From: an uncultured Marinicella sp.
GTDB lineage: Bacteria > Pseudomonadota > Gammaproteobacteria > Xanthomonadales > Marinicellaceae
Length of the DNA stretch: 64,000 nucleotides
Direction: 5' to 3'
Assembly: GCA_947502925.1 (NCBI GenBank)
Contig: CANNBS010000001.1
Location: forward strand, 806,001-870,000
The translations under genes were made by a program, and so were the position numbers. How positions within the stretch are numbered: position 1 is the first letter of the stretch; each line of letters starts with the position of its first letter. The notes beneath the pieces are model-generated. The model saw nothing but the letters and a program-made list of their open reading frames with translations. It did no database searches and was not told where the DNA came from. This document shows positions 8,574 to 17,735 of the stretch, one piece after another.

Positions 8574-10490
8574 ATGGACATTGAGCACGTTTTAGGTGAG
8601 GATGGTGTACTGGCACAGGCCATGGATGGTTTTCAGCCGCGCCAGACCCAGCTTGATTTAGCGCAAAGCATTGCCGATGTGATTAACGACAATGACACCC
8701 TGATTGCCGAAGCGGGCACCGGCACCGGTAAAACTTTTGCTTATCTGGTGCCGGCCTTATTGTCCGGTAAAAAAACCATCATCTCCACCGGCACCAAAAA
8801 CCTACAAGAGCAATTATTTAATAAAGATTTGCCCTTTTTACTCTCGCAACTCAATTTTAAAAAAAACCCAAAAATACGCCTATTAAAAGGCCGCAATAAC
8901 TACCTATGCCATTACCGCTACCAGCAATCTCTGCACAAAGCAGTGTCCCGTTATCCTGCGAATAAAGCCCTGTACCGAAAACTGCCGGAGTGGATTGAAG
9001 AAACGGACACCGGCGACTTAGTGGAACTCAGTGATGAACTGAATAACACAATCGTTCACCGCGAAATAACATCAACCGCTGAAAACTGCCTCGGTAAAGA
9101 CTGCGCCTTTTACAATGACTGCTTTATTTACCGCGCCCGTAATCGCGCCATGAATGCTGATGTTTTGGTGATTAATCATCATTTATTGCTCGCCGATATG
9201 GCCTTAAAAGAAGACGGTTTCGGCGAATTACTTCCCGACGCTGAAGTTATAGTTATTGATGAATCCCATCAGTTATCAGGCATTGCCGAGCGATTTTTCA
9301 GCCAGAACATCACCAGCCGACAATGCAAAGAACTGCTGGCCGACATTAAAACAGGCGTCGGCGAAGTGAAGGGTGGTTTTCATGCCATTCAGGATGCCTT
9401 TTTTGATTTTGATATCAGCCTGAAAAAAACCCAAAGCGCCCTGGTATCACTTGACAACAGACGCTCCATGGAAGAGCTTCTGGACAACGAAGACATACAC
9501 AACGAACTTCAGCAGTTCGAACAAAACGGCCGTGATTTACTTAACGCCCTAGAGCCCATGGTCGCCGCCGACAAAGCCGTGGAGCAGGGCTACCTGCGAC
9601 TGGCCGCCTTATTGGATTTACTCAAGGACATGATGAATGCCGACGACAGCGATCATGTTTACTGGTATGAAGCCGGTAATAACCGCTTTGCTTTACACAA
9701 ATCACCGCTGGATGTTGCCGGCCCTTTAAGCCGTTTTAAAGCCAAAATTGACGCCGCCTGGATCATGACCTCAGCCACCATCACGGTCAACCAAAGTTTC
9801 AGTCATTTCCAGAATCAGACCGGCTTTAATGACGCCCAAACCCTGTTTGTAGACAGCCCCTTTAACTACCGCCAGCAGGCTCGATTATTGCTACCCGAAC
9901 CCGGCCGACTCCCGGAACCGAATCACTTTAATTACAACAACGAACTGTTCCAATACCTGCGACCCATCATCGAAAAAATCCCCGGCGGTATTTTTTTCCT
10001 TTTTACCGCCAAGCGCAACCGCGAAGCCGCCAAAGCCTTTTTTGAACACAGTAACCTGGATCGAAGCCTCTACGTCCAGAACGACAGCAACAGCGCGCAA
10101 ATCTTAGAAGAATTCAGAAACGACGGCAACGGCCTACTGCTCGGCACCTACAGCTTCTGGGAAGGCGTCGACGTCAGCGGTACCGGCCTCAGCTGCGTCA
10201 TCATCGACCGAATCCCATTCCTACACCCCGATGACCCCATCCAAAAAGCCAAAGAAAACCACCTGAAAAACCAGGGCAAACACCCCTTCAAAGAACTGCA
10301 AATCCCCCACGCCACCCTCACCCTAAAACAAGGCTCCGGCCGCCTCATCCGCGGCGAAACCGACCACGGCCTATTAATACTCTGCGACCCCAGATTCAAA
10401 ACCAAACCCTACGGCCAAATTCTGCTAAAATCCTTGCCTGAAATCCCACAAATTGATTCCCAAGAGGAGGCGATTGGGTTTATGACATAA
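8574..10490 (+). CDS. yoaA: ATP-dependent DNA helicase, YoaA/DinG family
   Basis: An XPD-like superfamily 2 helicase with an iron-sulfur domain that unwinds DNA 5'-3' in repair. Walker A AEAGTGTGKT lies near residues 46-55. Four cysteines for the 4Fe-4S cluster lie near 112, 172, 177 and 183 (NYLCHY, then NCLGKDCAFYNDC). The DEAH-type box is DESH near 229; a late SGRLIRG motif VI is present. The ATG at 8574 fits family N termini better than the upstream in-frame TTG at 8559, which overlaps the lipoprotein gene. The 639-residue length is normal. It is the last conserved gene before the AT-rich island. Confidence 0.9.
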   Translation: MDIEHVLGEDGVLAQAMDGFQPRQTQLDLAQSIADVINDNDTLIAEAGTGTGKTFAYLVPALLSGKKTIISTGTKNLQEQLFNKDLPFLLSQLNFKKNPKIRLLKGRNNYLCHYRYQQSLHKAVSRYPANKALYRKLPEWIEETDTGDLVELSDELNNTIVHREITSTAENCLGKDCAFYNDCFIYRARNRAMNADVLVINHHLLLADMALKEDGFGELLPDAEVIVIDESHQLSGIAERFFSQNITSRQCKELLADIKTGVGEVKGGFHAIQDAFFDFDISLKKTQSALVSLDNRRSMEELLDNEDIHNELQQFEQNGRDLLNALEPMVAADKAVEQGYLRLAALLDLLKDMMNADDSDHVYWYEAGNNRFALHKSPLDVAGPLSRFKAKIDAAWIMTSATITVNQSFSHFQNQTGFNDAQTLFVDSPFNYRQQARLLLPEPGRLPEPNHFNYNNELFQYLRPIIEKIPGGIFFLFTAKRNREAAKAFFEHSNLDRSLYVQNDSNSAQILEEFRNDGNGLLLGTYSFWEGVDVSGTGLSCVIIDRIPFLHPDDPIQKAKENHLKNQGKHPFKELQIPHATLTLKQGSGRLIRGETDHGLLILCDPRFKTKPYGQILLKSLPEIPQIDSQEEAIGFMT

Positions 10491-10643
10491 TATATACAAC
10501 CTCTCGAGGATCTTATTTTATGTTGATTATCTATGGAGAATTATATTAGTTCATTTTTAATGTAAGGTAGAATATGATTGGAGATTCAATTTTTGAATTT
10601 AGAATAATTTTAATCTAGCTTGTCGATTAGTCACAATGTGCTT

Positions 10644-11391
10644 ATGAACAAAACAACCTATAAAAAGATGAAAGACCTAGAGGATAAACACTGGTGGTTT
10701 GTCGCAAGAAGAGAAATTATTGGCTCGATTATCGAAAAATACAAATTAAAAGAGAATAATAAGTTGTTAGAAATTGGGTTTGGCACAGGTGGAAATTATA
10801 AGCTTTTAAGCCAACATGGTGATTTGACTGGACTTGAACCGAGCAAATTTGCAATTTCATTAACGAAAGAACGAAAAAAAAATTAAAATAATTAATTCAA
10901 ATATAGAAGGTACGTCTACCGAAGACCTAAAAGGAAACTATGATTTTATATTATTGTTAGATATTCTAGAGCATATAAAACATCCTGAACTAGCATTGGA
11001 TAAAATCAATAAAATTGCTAATGAGAATACAGTAATTATTATAACAGTTCCCGCTTATAAACTGTTATGGGGGCCACACGATATAGCCCATAAACATCAA
11101 AGAAGATATACTCGAAAAAAACTGAAGAACTCATTGGAAAACCAAGGATTCGTAATACAAAAAGCTACTTATATGAATACAATTTTGTTTCCCGTGGTCT
11201 TAGTTTCCAGACTTGTAAACAGACTGTTTAATAAATCGGTAATAAATGACAATAAAATGCCTATTCCTATTATAAATTCAATGTTGAAAAGAGTATTTGG
11301 TTTTGAAAAGCACTTTTTAGAGTATACTAATTTGCCTTTTGGCAGTAATTTGCTGGTTGTTTGTAACATTAGTAACAAGAAACAGCGTTAA
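10644..11391 (+). pseudogene. Class I SAM methyltransferase, frameshifted at a poly-A run
   Basis: The first part (from MNKTTYKKMKDLEDKHWWF) carries SAM motif I LLEIGFGTGGNYKLL and stops at 10886. The second part continues in the next frame with DFILLLDILEHIKHPELALDKI, the methyltransferase motif II/III region, and runs to 11391. The break is at nine consecutive A (10874-10882); removal of one A restores one continuous protein of about 248 aa. So this is either a true frameshift, a base-calling error in the homopolymer, or a gene expressed through slippage. It opens the island and precedes the membrane protein gene by one base. Confidence 0.75.
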
Positions 11392-11392
11392 A

Positions 11393-11987
11393 ATGATTAA
11401 AAGCCTGTTTAAGAGCTTATCATTATATAAATATGAATATTTGTTACTTACTCTTAGCCTGGTAATATTGAATGTTTTCACAAATTCAATTAACTACAAT
11501 GCAGACACTTTATTCCCATATCGGTATGCCAGCAGTTTATATTTAAATGAGGGTTTTAAATTATTTGTGCAGCCAGGTCCTCGATTTTTCCCTGATGTAT
11601 TTTATGCTTACATAGCTAGAATTTTTACTGATAATGAATCGTTAAATTTTCAATTAACGATATTAATCAATTCAATCGTTTTAATCACGGCACTTTTTGT
11701 CTTTTTTAAAAATATATTAAAAAGCAAATCATCAGCAATATTGTTGTCAACAATATTTGTAATTTCTATATCTATATCACTATTTTCAATTACTTATAAA
11801 TTAGCAACTAATTCATTAAAAGGCTTATCTGAAAAGATGTTATTCCTTAATATAATGAATATTATCTCACCGATAGTCATGGCATTTGCCATGTGGGCAG
11901 TAAACCTTAATTTATTACGATACATCCCAAATATTTATATTTTATCGACAGCAATTTTATTTTTTAACTTAGCGTTTTTTATTAAAC
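11393..11987 (+). pseudogene. Polytopic membrane protein, N-terminal part, interrupted by an IS5-family element
   Basis: About 198 codons from ATG 11393 (MIKSLFKSL) up to the IS end, with a first helix (residues 12-30), the motif INYNADTLFPYRYASSLY and four to five further hydrophobic helices. After the insertion the same reading frame runs into the IS. The likely continuation is at 13152-13730. The NAD-T/A-L-P motif after the first helix recurs in the stub at 16531 and suggests a family of glycan-modifying membrane proteins of the GtrC/glucosyltransferase sort; this family call is inference. No longer functional. Confidence 0.7.
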
Positions 11988-13145
11988 GAGACCTCTGCAT
12001 AAGTCTCCAATCAGAGACGATTTATTATAAAATAGTCAGATGCAAAAATCATTTAATAGTCAAACAGAATTATTTCTGACCGCCGAAGATTTCAACCATA
12101 AAAAACTATGTACTTTGGATGAAACCGAATCACTCTTGGACTGGCAAGAAATTGAAAAGATACTAAGCGGTATCTACGCATCAAAGACAGGCAGACCAAG
12201 CTATCCATTGTTAAGTTTATTCAGGAGTTTATTATTGGGTGTCTGGTACAAGATGTCAGATGTTCAATTATCCCAGAGTCTTTACCGTGACCTATTGTTT
12301 CGGAAATTTTGTCGTTTTGAATTAGGTTGTGGAACGCCAGATGATACAACTTTAGGCCGGTTTCGCAGTCAGTTAGTTAAACATGATTTATGGGAACTGT
12401 TGTTGGGTGAAATCAATCGTCAGTTAGAAGCTCAAAACATCATCATGACTGAAGGCCGGGTAAAAATCATAGATGCCACGCCTGTTGAAGCTGTTCAGTC
12501 AGGTTCTGGTAAAACCAAAGACGGCCAAGATAAACAAGATAAAGACGCCGGTTGGCATGTAAAGAATGATTCCAAAGGGCGACAAAAACATACTTATGGT
12601 TATAGTATCCATACGGGTGTTGACGAAGATGGTTTTATTCATCGACAAACTGTTACAGCAGGCTCTGTGCACGATTCAAAAATGACAGATGAATTATTAC
12701 TTGGTGATGAAGCAGCCCTGTATGCTGATGCAGCTTACAGCTCACAAAAAACCCGTGATAAGCTCAAACGATTTGGTATAAAAGATCAGGTGCAACGTAA
12801 GGGCTATCGAAACAACCCGCTAAGCGAACAGGACAAACAGCGCAATAAGATTATAGCGGTTACTCGTTCAGGAGGCGAAAGACCGTTTGCCACCTATAAA
12901 CGGCATTATGGACTGGCCAAAACCCGGTTTATGGGATTGGCTAAGAATATAACATTCTATGGATTGGCAGCCATGGCCGCAAATATCCGAAAAGGCGCCA
13001 AATTCTTGGAAGAAATGGGCTTGCCCGAACCGAAAACCATAGGATAATTGCGTCTGAATTAAGGGAAAACAACCCTTATTTCAAAATAAACCGGTACTTA
13101 AGTGCCGATTATCGCCAAATTAACAATAATTCTCGAAAAAATTAA
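11988..13145 (+). mobile_element. IS5-family insertion sequence, right end not resolved
   Basis: The left end starts GAGACCTCTGCATAAG, a plausible IS5-group terminus. It is followed by GTCTC/GAGAC inverted pairs and a TATAAA-like promoter before the transposase. The expected inverted copy (ending GGTCTC) is not visible after the transposase gene, so the right boundary is approximate. ATTAAAC occurs at 11981-11987 directly before the left end and again at 13141-13147; a 7-bp target duplication would be unusual for the family. A hairpin AAGGG/CCCTT lies behind the transposase gene. Confidence 0.75.
12040..13047 (+). CDS. IS5-family DDE transposase
   Basis: 335 aa, full length. An N-terminal DUF772-type region (GRPSYPLLSLFRSLLLGVWYKMSD and FRKFCRFELGCGTPDDTTLGRFR) precedes the catalytic core, with acidic residues in KIIDATPVEA and LYADAAYSS and the Glu in RSGGERPFATYKRHYGLA. 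It catalyses cut-and-paste movement of the element. The reading frame is intact, so the element might still be active if both ends exist. Base composition is richer in GC than the surrounding island genes. Confidence 0.93.
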   Translation: MQKSFNSQTELFLTAEDFNHKKLCTLDETESLLDWQEIEKILSGIYASKTGRPSYPLLSLFRSLLLGVWYKMSDVQLSQSLYRDLLFRKFCRFELGCGTPDDTTLGRFRSQLVKHDLWELLLGEINRQLEAQNIIMTEGRVKIIDATPVEAVQSGSGKTKDGQDKQDKDAGWHVKNDSKGRQKHTYGYSIHTGVDEDGFIHRQTVTAGSVHDSKMTDELLLGDEAALYADAAYSSQKTRDKLKRFGIKDQVQRKGYRNNPLSEQDKQRNKIIAVTRSGGERPFATYKRHYGLAKTRFMGLAKNITFYGLAAMAANIRKGAKFLEEMGLPEPKTIG

Positions 13146-13151
13146 ACTTCG

Positions 13152-13730
13152 ATGAAGGAATTAAAAAAATTAGCTACTTATGCAGGGGGCTCTAAACATA
13201 AATCTCAATTTTTAAAATATTATCCATTAAAAACAACTATTTTAATTGTTGTCATATTTCATTTATTATATTATTTCTCACAGCCAAACTTATTAAATGT
13301 AAGTGTTGGGAATAAGCTTGATAATCTTATAGTCAATTTAAAAGACTTGAGATCAAAAGATTTAATTACTAGTGTTGGATTAAGTTCTTATTGGGTTGCC
13401 AACGCTGGAACAAATCTGTTTGGATTTAAAATTTTACCTATCAATGAGCGGGGTTCTCCAGATATACATGCTATTGATTTGATGGACTATTGGGAAAAAA
13501 AGAAACCTATTAAGTTTACATTTATAATTAATAGATACATACCTCACCTGAGTCGCTGGTCCCTCAATAAAAAATCGATAATCACTCATTTTGGCAACCC
13601 TGTGAAAGTGGTCAAATTAAATGAAGATTATGAAGTATATTTGTACCCTAATATGCAAACTGACTTTATATATGCCGAACTAAAAGAAAAACTAAATCGT
13701 TATTTTAATCTTAGTGAAGTGGAATTTTAA
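13152..13730 (+). pseudogene. C-terminal part of the IS-interrupted membrane protein
   Basis: 192 codons open from just after a stop at 13143-13145. One hydrophobic helix (about residues 27-46, KTTILIVVIFHLLYYFSQ) is followed by a soluble domain with SYWVANAGTNLFGFKILPINERGSPDIHAIDLMDYW. It lacks a proper N terminus and starts at the edge of the IS, so it is best read as the remainder of the gene begun at 11393. The frames of the two parts do not join directly if the IS is cut out at the ATTAAAC repeats, so sequence was probably also lost. It may still be translated from ATG 13152, but function is doubtful. Confidence 0.6.
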
Positions 13731-13792
13731 AATTTAGTTGCACGGCATACTATTCCCAATAAACCTATTGAGTATTTGTCAACTGTAAAAGT

Positions 13793-13798
13793 TATAAT
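13793..13798 (+). promoter_or_regulatory. -10 box placed for a leaderless transcript
   Basis: A perfect TATAAT ends 6 bases before the ATG at 13805, so transcription would begin at about the A of the start codon. No ribosome-binding site is seen. No convincing -35 box at the normal distance. Confidence 0.4.
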
Positions 13799-13804
13799 GT
13801 TTCT

Positions 13805-14737
13805 ATGAAAACTGTTCAAATGTTTACTAAAATTAACTTACAAAACGGCTTTAGAGGAGCACAGGTCAAAACTTGGGATTTTTATCAACACTTATTGTCC
13901 CACACTAAATTTAAACCTCACATTACATTTCACCCTGATTCGCAATGGACTGATTATATTCCATGGTCAAAGCAACAAGTCAAGGGTGAGCAATATTTAC
14001 TTGAAGACCCTGACTATTATCTTCTAAAAGGTGGTAACGACTGGAAACTCTTTTCAGAAAATTATTCTTTAAGTGATCGAGCGCATATTATTTGTCCCAT
14101 AGTAAACTATAGAGTTTTAAACAAAAATCACTATTCATATGAACTCTTAAAAAAACCTGCTATTAGAATCTGTCCAAGTCCAGCTTTAACTAATGATTTG
14201 AAGAGTGCTGGTATGGTTAATGGCCCCATTTATTTTATTGCAAATGGAATTGATACCAAAAAAGCCAAAAATATCGCATGGGAAAATAAACAAATCGAAT
14301 TGCTAATTATCGCTAATAAGAATCCAGAAGTTGGCGAGAAACTTGCAACCCAAATTAAGAACCCTAAACAAATCAAATTACTAACTAATTTGTTACCCTT
14401 CGACAATTTCATCAATGAAATGGCACAAGCAAAATTTATTATTCATTGTCCCCAGACAATTGAAGCTCATTACATGCCAGGGTTGGAAGGCATGTTGCAA
14501 GGAGCAATAAATATTATGCCTAATTGTGTAGGAAATACTTTTTATGTGGAAGATAAAGAGGATGCTTTCCTTTGTAGATATCAATTAGAAGATATAATAT
14601 CCACATTTGAAAGGGTATATAGTTTACCACCTGAAAAGCATTATAATATAACAAACAAAGCGATTGATAAGGCTCGTAGATACAGCCTATCCAATGAAAA
14701 AATACAATGGCACCATTTGTTAAATCAGCTACAGTAA
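13805..14737 (+). CDS. GT4-like glycosyltransferase
   Basis: 310 aa without signal peptide or membrane helix. The C-terminal half has the GT-B pattern: IYFIANGIDTKKAK, a strand ELLIIANKNPEVGEKLATQI, then FINEMAQAKFIIHCPQTIEAHYMPGLEGMLQGAINIMPNCVGN, where the Glu-containing stretch sits at the usual nucleotide-sugar site. It probably transfers a sugar from a nucleotide donor during assembly of a surface glycan; the acceptor is unknown. It is the first of three closely packed genes (to 16537) that look like one operon, preceded by a TATAAT box directly at its start codon. Confidence 0.7.
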   Translation: MKTVQMFTKINLQNGFRGAQVKTWDFYQHLLSHTKFKPHITFHPDSQWTDYIPWSKQQVKGEQYLLEDPDYYLLKGGNDWKLFSENYSLSDRAHIICPIVNYRVLNKNHYSYELLKKPAIRICPSPALTNDLKSAGMVNGPIYFIANGIDTKKAKNIAWENKQIELLIIANKNPEVGEKLATQIKNPKQIKLLTNLLPFDNFINEMAQAKFIIHCPQTIEAHYMPGLEGMLQGAINIMPNCVGNTFYVEDKEDAFLCRYQLEDIISTFERVYSLPPEKHYNITNKAIDKARRYSLSNEKIQWHHLLNQLQ

Positions 14738-14771
14738 TGGATTTAAATCTAAAAATAATTAGTGTCTATAT

Positions 14772-15656
14772 ATGATTTATGTTTTAACAATACACTGGGA
14801 ACGTCCTGACTGGATAGATATCCAATTAAAATACTTGAACAAATACATTACCGAACCACATAAAAAGTTCACATTTTTAAATATACCTACAAACAAATAT
14901 GATAATCAATTCGATTATGTTTCTCACGAAAATATAAAGAGACATGCTTCAAAATTGAATATATTAGCAGACATGGCTTGTTTTGATAGTTTAGATGATA
15001 ATGATTTATTATTGTTTATAGACGGAGATGCCTTCCCTATTAATGATTTTTTACCATCAATAAGGTCTTCGCTTATGGACCACAAATTGGTAGCTGTTGA
15101 ACGCAAAGAAAACTTAGGTGACTGTCAGCCACATCCATGTTTCTGTATTACTACTGTTGGGTTCTGGAAGAATTATAATTTAGATTGGAATCCGGGCGGT
15201 GCGTATTGGCATGATCTAAATGAAAAAAAAATCACTGATTTAGGAGGCAAAATATTGAAAATATTAAATGACAATGGTCTGAAGTGGAAATCTTTACTCA
15301 GATCCAACAAAAGAAATCCGCATCCATTGCATTATGGTGTTTATGAAGATATGGTGTATCATCACGGTGCAGGATTCAGAAATCCGGCCACAAGAACGGA
15401 TTTGAATATTGCCAACAGAAGGAAAATAAGAACTAAACTGTATCATTTTTTGAGTAAATTTTTGCCTCATCAGTTAAATAAAAAACTGTTCAGACCTATG
15501 AATAAAGTGGTTAAGCAAAATAAAAAAATGAGCTCGGCTGTCTTCGATTATATAAATGCCGACCCACAATTTTATAATTATTTTCTTGGAAAAGATGAAG
15601 CATGTGACACTGACAAAGCGGCTAATTTGATTGAAAAATTTGAAAAAATTTCGTGA
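14772..15656 (+). CDS. GT-A fold glycosyltransferase-like protein with a DGD motif
   Basis: 294 aa. LLLFIDGDAFPI (D84-G85-D86) is a typical metal-binding DxD motif of GT-A glycosyltransferases, and YEDMVYHHGAGFRNPA resembles a late catalytic region. The start MIYVLTIHW is a short first strand. No membrane segment. The acceptor and donor are not evident. Its stop overlaps the GTG start of the beta-propeller gene by three bases, so the two products are probably made together and act on the same substrate. Confidence 0.7.
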   Translation: MIYVLTIHWERPDWIDIQLKYLNKYITEPHKKFTFLNIPTNKYDNQFDYVSHENIKRHASKLNILADMACFDSLDDNDLLLFIDGDAFPINDFLPSIRSSLMDHKLVAVERKENLGDCQPHPCFCITTVGFWKNYNLDWNPGGAYWHDLNEKKITDLGGKILKILNDNGLKWKSLLRSNKRNPHPLHYGVYEDMVYHHGAGFRNPATRTDLNIANRRKIRTKLYHFLSKFLPHQLNKKLFRPMNKVVKQNKKMSSAVFDYINADPQFYNYFLGKDEACDTDKAANLIEKFEKIS

Positions 15657-16537
15657 ATAATAAATATTTAATTTCTTTTTGCAATAACAGCAACAAAATT
15701 GACTATCATCAAGGCCATGGTATCATCGGTTTGCTCAAACTAGGTGCGGATGGACAGCTTAGCTACAGAGATTTGCCGATTGACGTTCCTTCATTAAATA
15801 AAATTAAAGGAGCCACCGGGTTGGTCAAAAAAGATGATAAATACTATGTCGTTTTACAATCGGCGATACCTGTGCTTTTAGTTTTAGATGAACAATTCAA
15901 TACGATTAGACATACTCAACTCAGTAACTTAAAAGGTGTCCACTCAATTTGTTTTTTTAAAGACAAATTATTGATGGTTTCCACCAGACAAGATAGAATT
16001 ATTAGTCTTGATTTGTCAGATTATTCATACCATTCTATTTATGACTTAGAAACCAATTCAGATACCCATCATTTCAATAGTATTTGTATCCATAACGGGC
16101 GAGTTTTAGCAAGTGCATTTGGTTTAAACAAAAAGGAATTCTGGACCCAAGCTCTAAGTGGTTATGTGATTGATATCAATTCTGGTGAACGAATTATTGA
16201 AGGCTTAAAACAACCTCATTCTTTATTCTCCTTCAAAGACAATTTGTTTGTCTGCGATTCAAGTCGTCAGCGTATTGTAGATAAAAAATTAAACATAATA
16301 GCCAGTAGCGACAAAGGATATGTAAGGGGATTATGGAAGCAAAATGGACAACTTATATTTGGTATATCCAAAGGGCGTTCAATTTCAAATTCCACCGGTA
16401 AATTCATTGGAAACATTTCTAATAAAGGTATATTGGCTGGTACTTGTCAGGTCGTTATTCAATCCAATGTGGATAAAAAGATCAGCATAAATTTAGACGC
16501 CTTTGCAGATGAAGTGTATGACATTATTCAATGTTAA
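15653..16537 (+). CDS. Beta-propeller protein of the DUF4915/TIGR03032 type
   Basis: 294 aa made of repeated four-stranded blades (KDDKYYVVLQSAIPVLLVLDEQ, FKDKLLMVSTRQDRIISLDL, IHNGRVLASAFG, FKDNLFVCDSSRQRIVD, WKQNGQLIFGISKGR). Conserved His residues sit between blades (GVHSICF, THHFNSICI, QPHSLFSF), as in DUF4915-type propellers found next to glycan genes. There is no signal peptide, so it is cytoplasmic. It starts at GTG 15653 inside the stop of the preceding gene. Function unknown; a sugar-binding or sugar-lyase role is a guess. The next gene overlaps its end by 7 bases but is truncated. Confidence 0.65.
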   Translation: MNNKYLISFCNNSNKIDYHQGHGIIGLLKLGADGQLSYRDLPIDVPSLNKIKGATGLVKKDDKYYVVLQSAIPVLLVLDEQFNTIRHTQLSNLKGVHSICFFKDKLLMVSTRQDRIISLDLSDYSYHSIYDLETNSDTHHFNSICIHNGRVLASAFGLNKKEFWTQALSGYVIDINSGERIIEGLKQPHSLFSFKDNLFVCDSSRQRIVDKKLNIIASSDKGYVRGLWKQNGQLIFGISKGRSISNSTGKFIGNISNKGILAGTCQVVIQSNVDKKISINLDAFADEVYDIIQC

Positions 16538-16671
16538 AAGCTAAAATACTGCTATATATAACCATTGTTGGTGTCATTTCTGTGGTGCTCTCAATGTATT
16601 ATACTGGAGAGTTTAGGATGGGTGCATTTTATAATGCAGATGCACTTTATGTTCCTCCTGAATTCGGATAA
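16531..16671 (+). pseudogene. N-terminal stub of a membrane protein truncated by IS30
   Basis: 46 codons: a signal-anchor helix (ILLYITIVGVISVVLSMYY) followed by FYNADALYVPPEFG, then a TAA provided by the IS30 end. The NADALYVPP motif parallels NADTLFPYRY in the interrupted gene at 11393, so the two genes are probably related. Overlap of 7 bases with the beta-propeller gene shows it was part of that operon. Only the first helix remains. Confidence 0.65.
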
Positions 16672-17730
16672 TAAGTGCAATTTCCTGAGGAGGTCGGTTA
16701 ACTGGTATAGTTACTGATTTTTCTCACCAAAAGGAAAATGTAATATGAGCTATAAACAGTTAACCGAAACAGAACGATATCAGATTTACAGGCTAAAGAA
16801 AATGGGTTTCACACAAAAGATTATAGCCAAAAAACTTGGCAGATCACCTTCGACCATTTCTCGTGAAATATCCCGTAATACAGGCAAAAAGAATTACCGG
16901 CCTAAGCAAGCCCAACAGCTGGCTGAAAGTCGGCGTAAGAACGCCCACAAAGCCATTAAATTAACTGAGCAAGTTAAACATTGGATCATCACACTCCTGT
17001 ATCATGACCTGAGCCCGGAACAGATTACAATTTATCTCAAAAGGCATAAGGGTATCTCATTGCATCACGAAACCATTTACCAGCTTATTTATGCCGATAG
17101 AGATGCCGGCGGAACACTTTACAAGCAATTGCGAACTGCTTGTAAGAAGTACCGCAAACGTTATGGTTCTTATGATAAGCGGGGTAAAATCAGAAACAGG
17201 GTCAGTATTGACGACAGCCCGGCTGTGGTTGATAAGAAAACAAGGATTGGTGACTGGGAAGGTGATACAATCATTGGCAAAGGTCGTCAAAGCGCTTTGC
17301 TCACCTTGGTTGAAAGAAAGACCTTGTACACCATGATTTTCCGGTTAACCGGAAAACAAGCTTCACTGTTGGCAGAGACAGCCATTGAAGGTATGGCGCA
17401 TTTGGTTGACCAAATACTGACAATCACTTTGGATAATGGCTTGGAGTTCGCAGCGCATGAATTGATTGCAAAAGGACTAAAGGCTGACATTTATTTTGCC
17501 CATCCTTATAGCTCCTGGGAGCGTGGTATCAATGAGAATACCAATGGACTAATCAGGCAATATTTTCCAAAGGGAACCGACTTCAATCAAGTCACAGATG
17601 AACAAATAGAACACGTAATGGATCGCCTAAATAACAGACCAAGGAAAACAAGAGGCGGGAAATCTCCGAATGAATTATTTATGGGGCAGCAAGTCGATTT
17701 ACTTGCTGCATGATTAAATTGCACTTATTA
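16669..17730 (+). mobile_element. IS30-family insertion sequence, complete
   Basis: Perfect terminal inverted repeats: TAATAAGTGCAATTT at 16669-16683 and its complement AAATTGCACTTATTA at 17716-17730. The outer TA may instead be a 2-bp target duplication, so the element proper may be 16671-17728. It holds one intact transposase gene. The right flank is the perfect palindrome CTTGAATTCAAG, and the left flank also has GAATTC; IS30 elements are known to prefer palindromic targets. The flanking genes are halves of two different genes. Confidence 0.92.
16745..17713 (+). CDS. IS30-family DDE transposase
   Basis: 322 aa. An N-terminal helix-turn-helix (LTETERYQIYRLKKMGFTQKIIAKKLGRSPSTISREISRN) is followed by the DDE core: D in IGDWEGDTI, D in LTITLDNGLEFA and E in RGINENTNGLIRQYFPKG. 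Full length and without interruption, so probably able to move the element. The start ATG is preceded by an AAAGGAAAATGT ribosome site. Confidence 0.95.
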   Translation: MSYKQLTETERYQIYRLKKMGFTQKIIAKKLGRSPSTISREISRNTGKKNYRPKQAQQLAESRRKNAHKAIKLTEQVKHWIITLLYHDLSPEQITIYLKRHKGISLHHETIYQLIYADRDAGGTLYKQLRTACKKYRKRYGSYDKRGKIRNRVSIDDSPAVVDKKTRIGDWEGDTIIGKGRQSALLTLVERKTLYTMIFRLTGKQASLLAETAIEGMAHLVDQILTITLDNGLEFAAHELIAKGLKADIYFAHPYSSWERGINENTNGLIRQYFPKGTDFNQVTDEQIEHVMDRLNNRPRKTRGGKSPNELFMGQQVDLLAA

Positions 17731-17735
17731 CTTGA

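Noticed and set aside
8559..8574. TTG start for yoaA
   Set aside because: ATG 8574 matches family N termini and avoids overlap with the lipoprotein gene.
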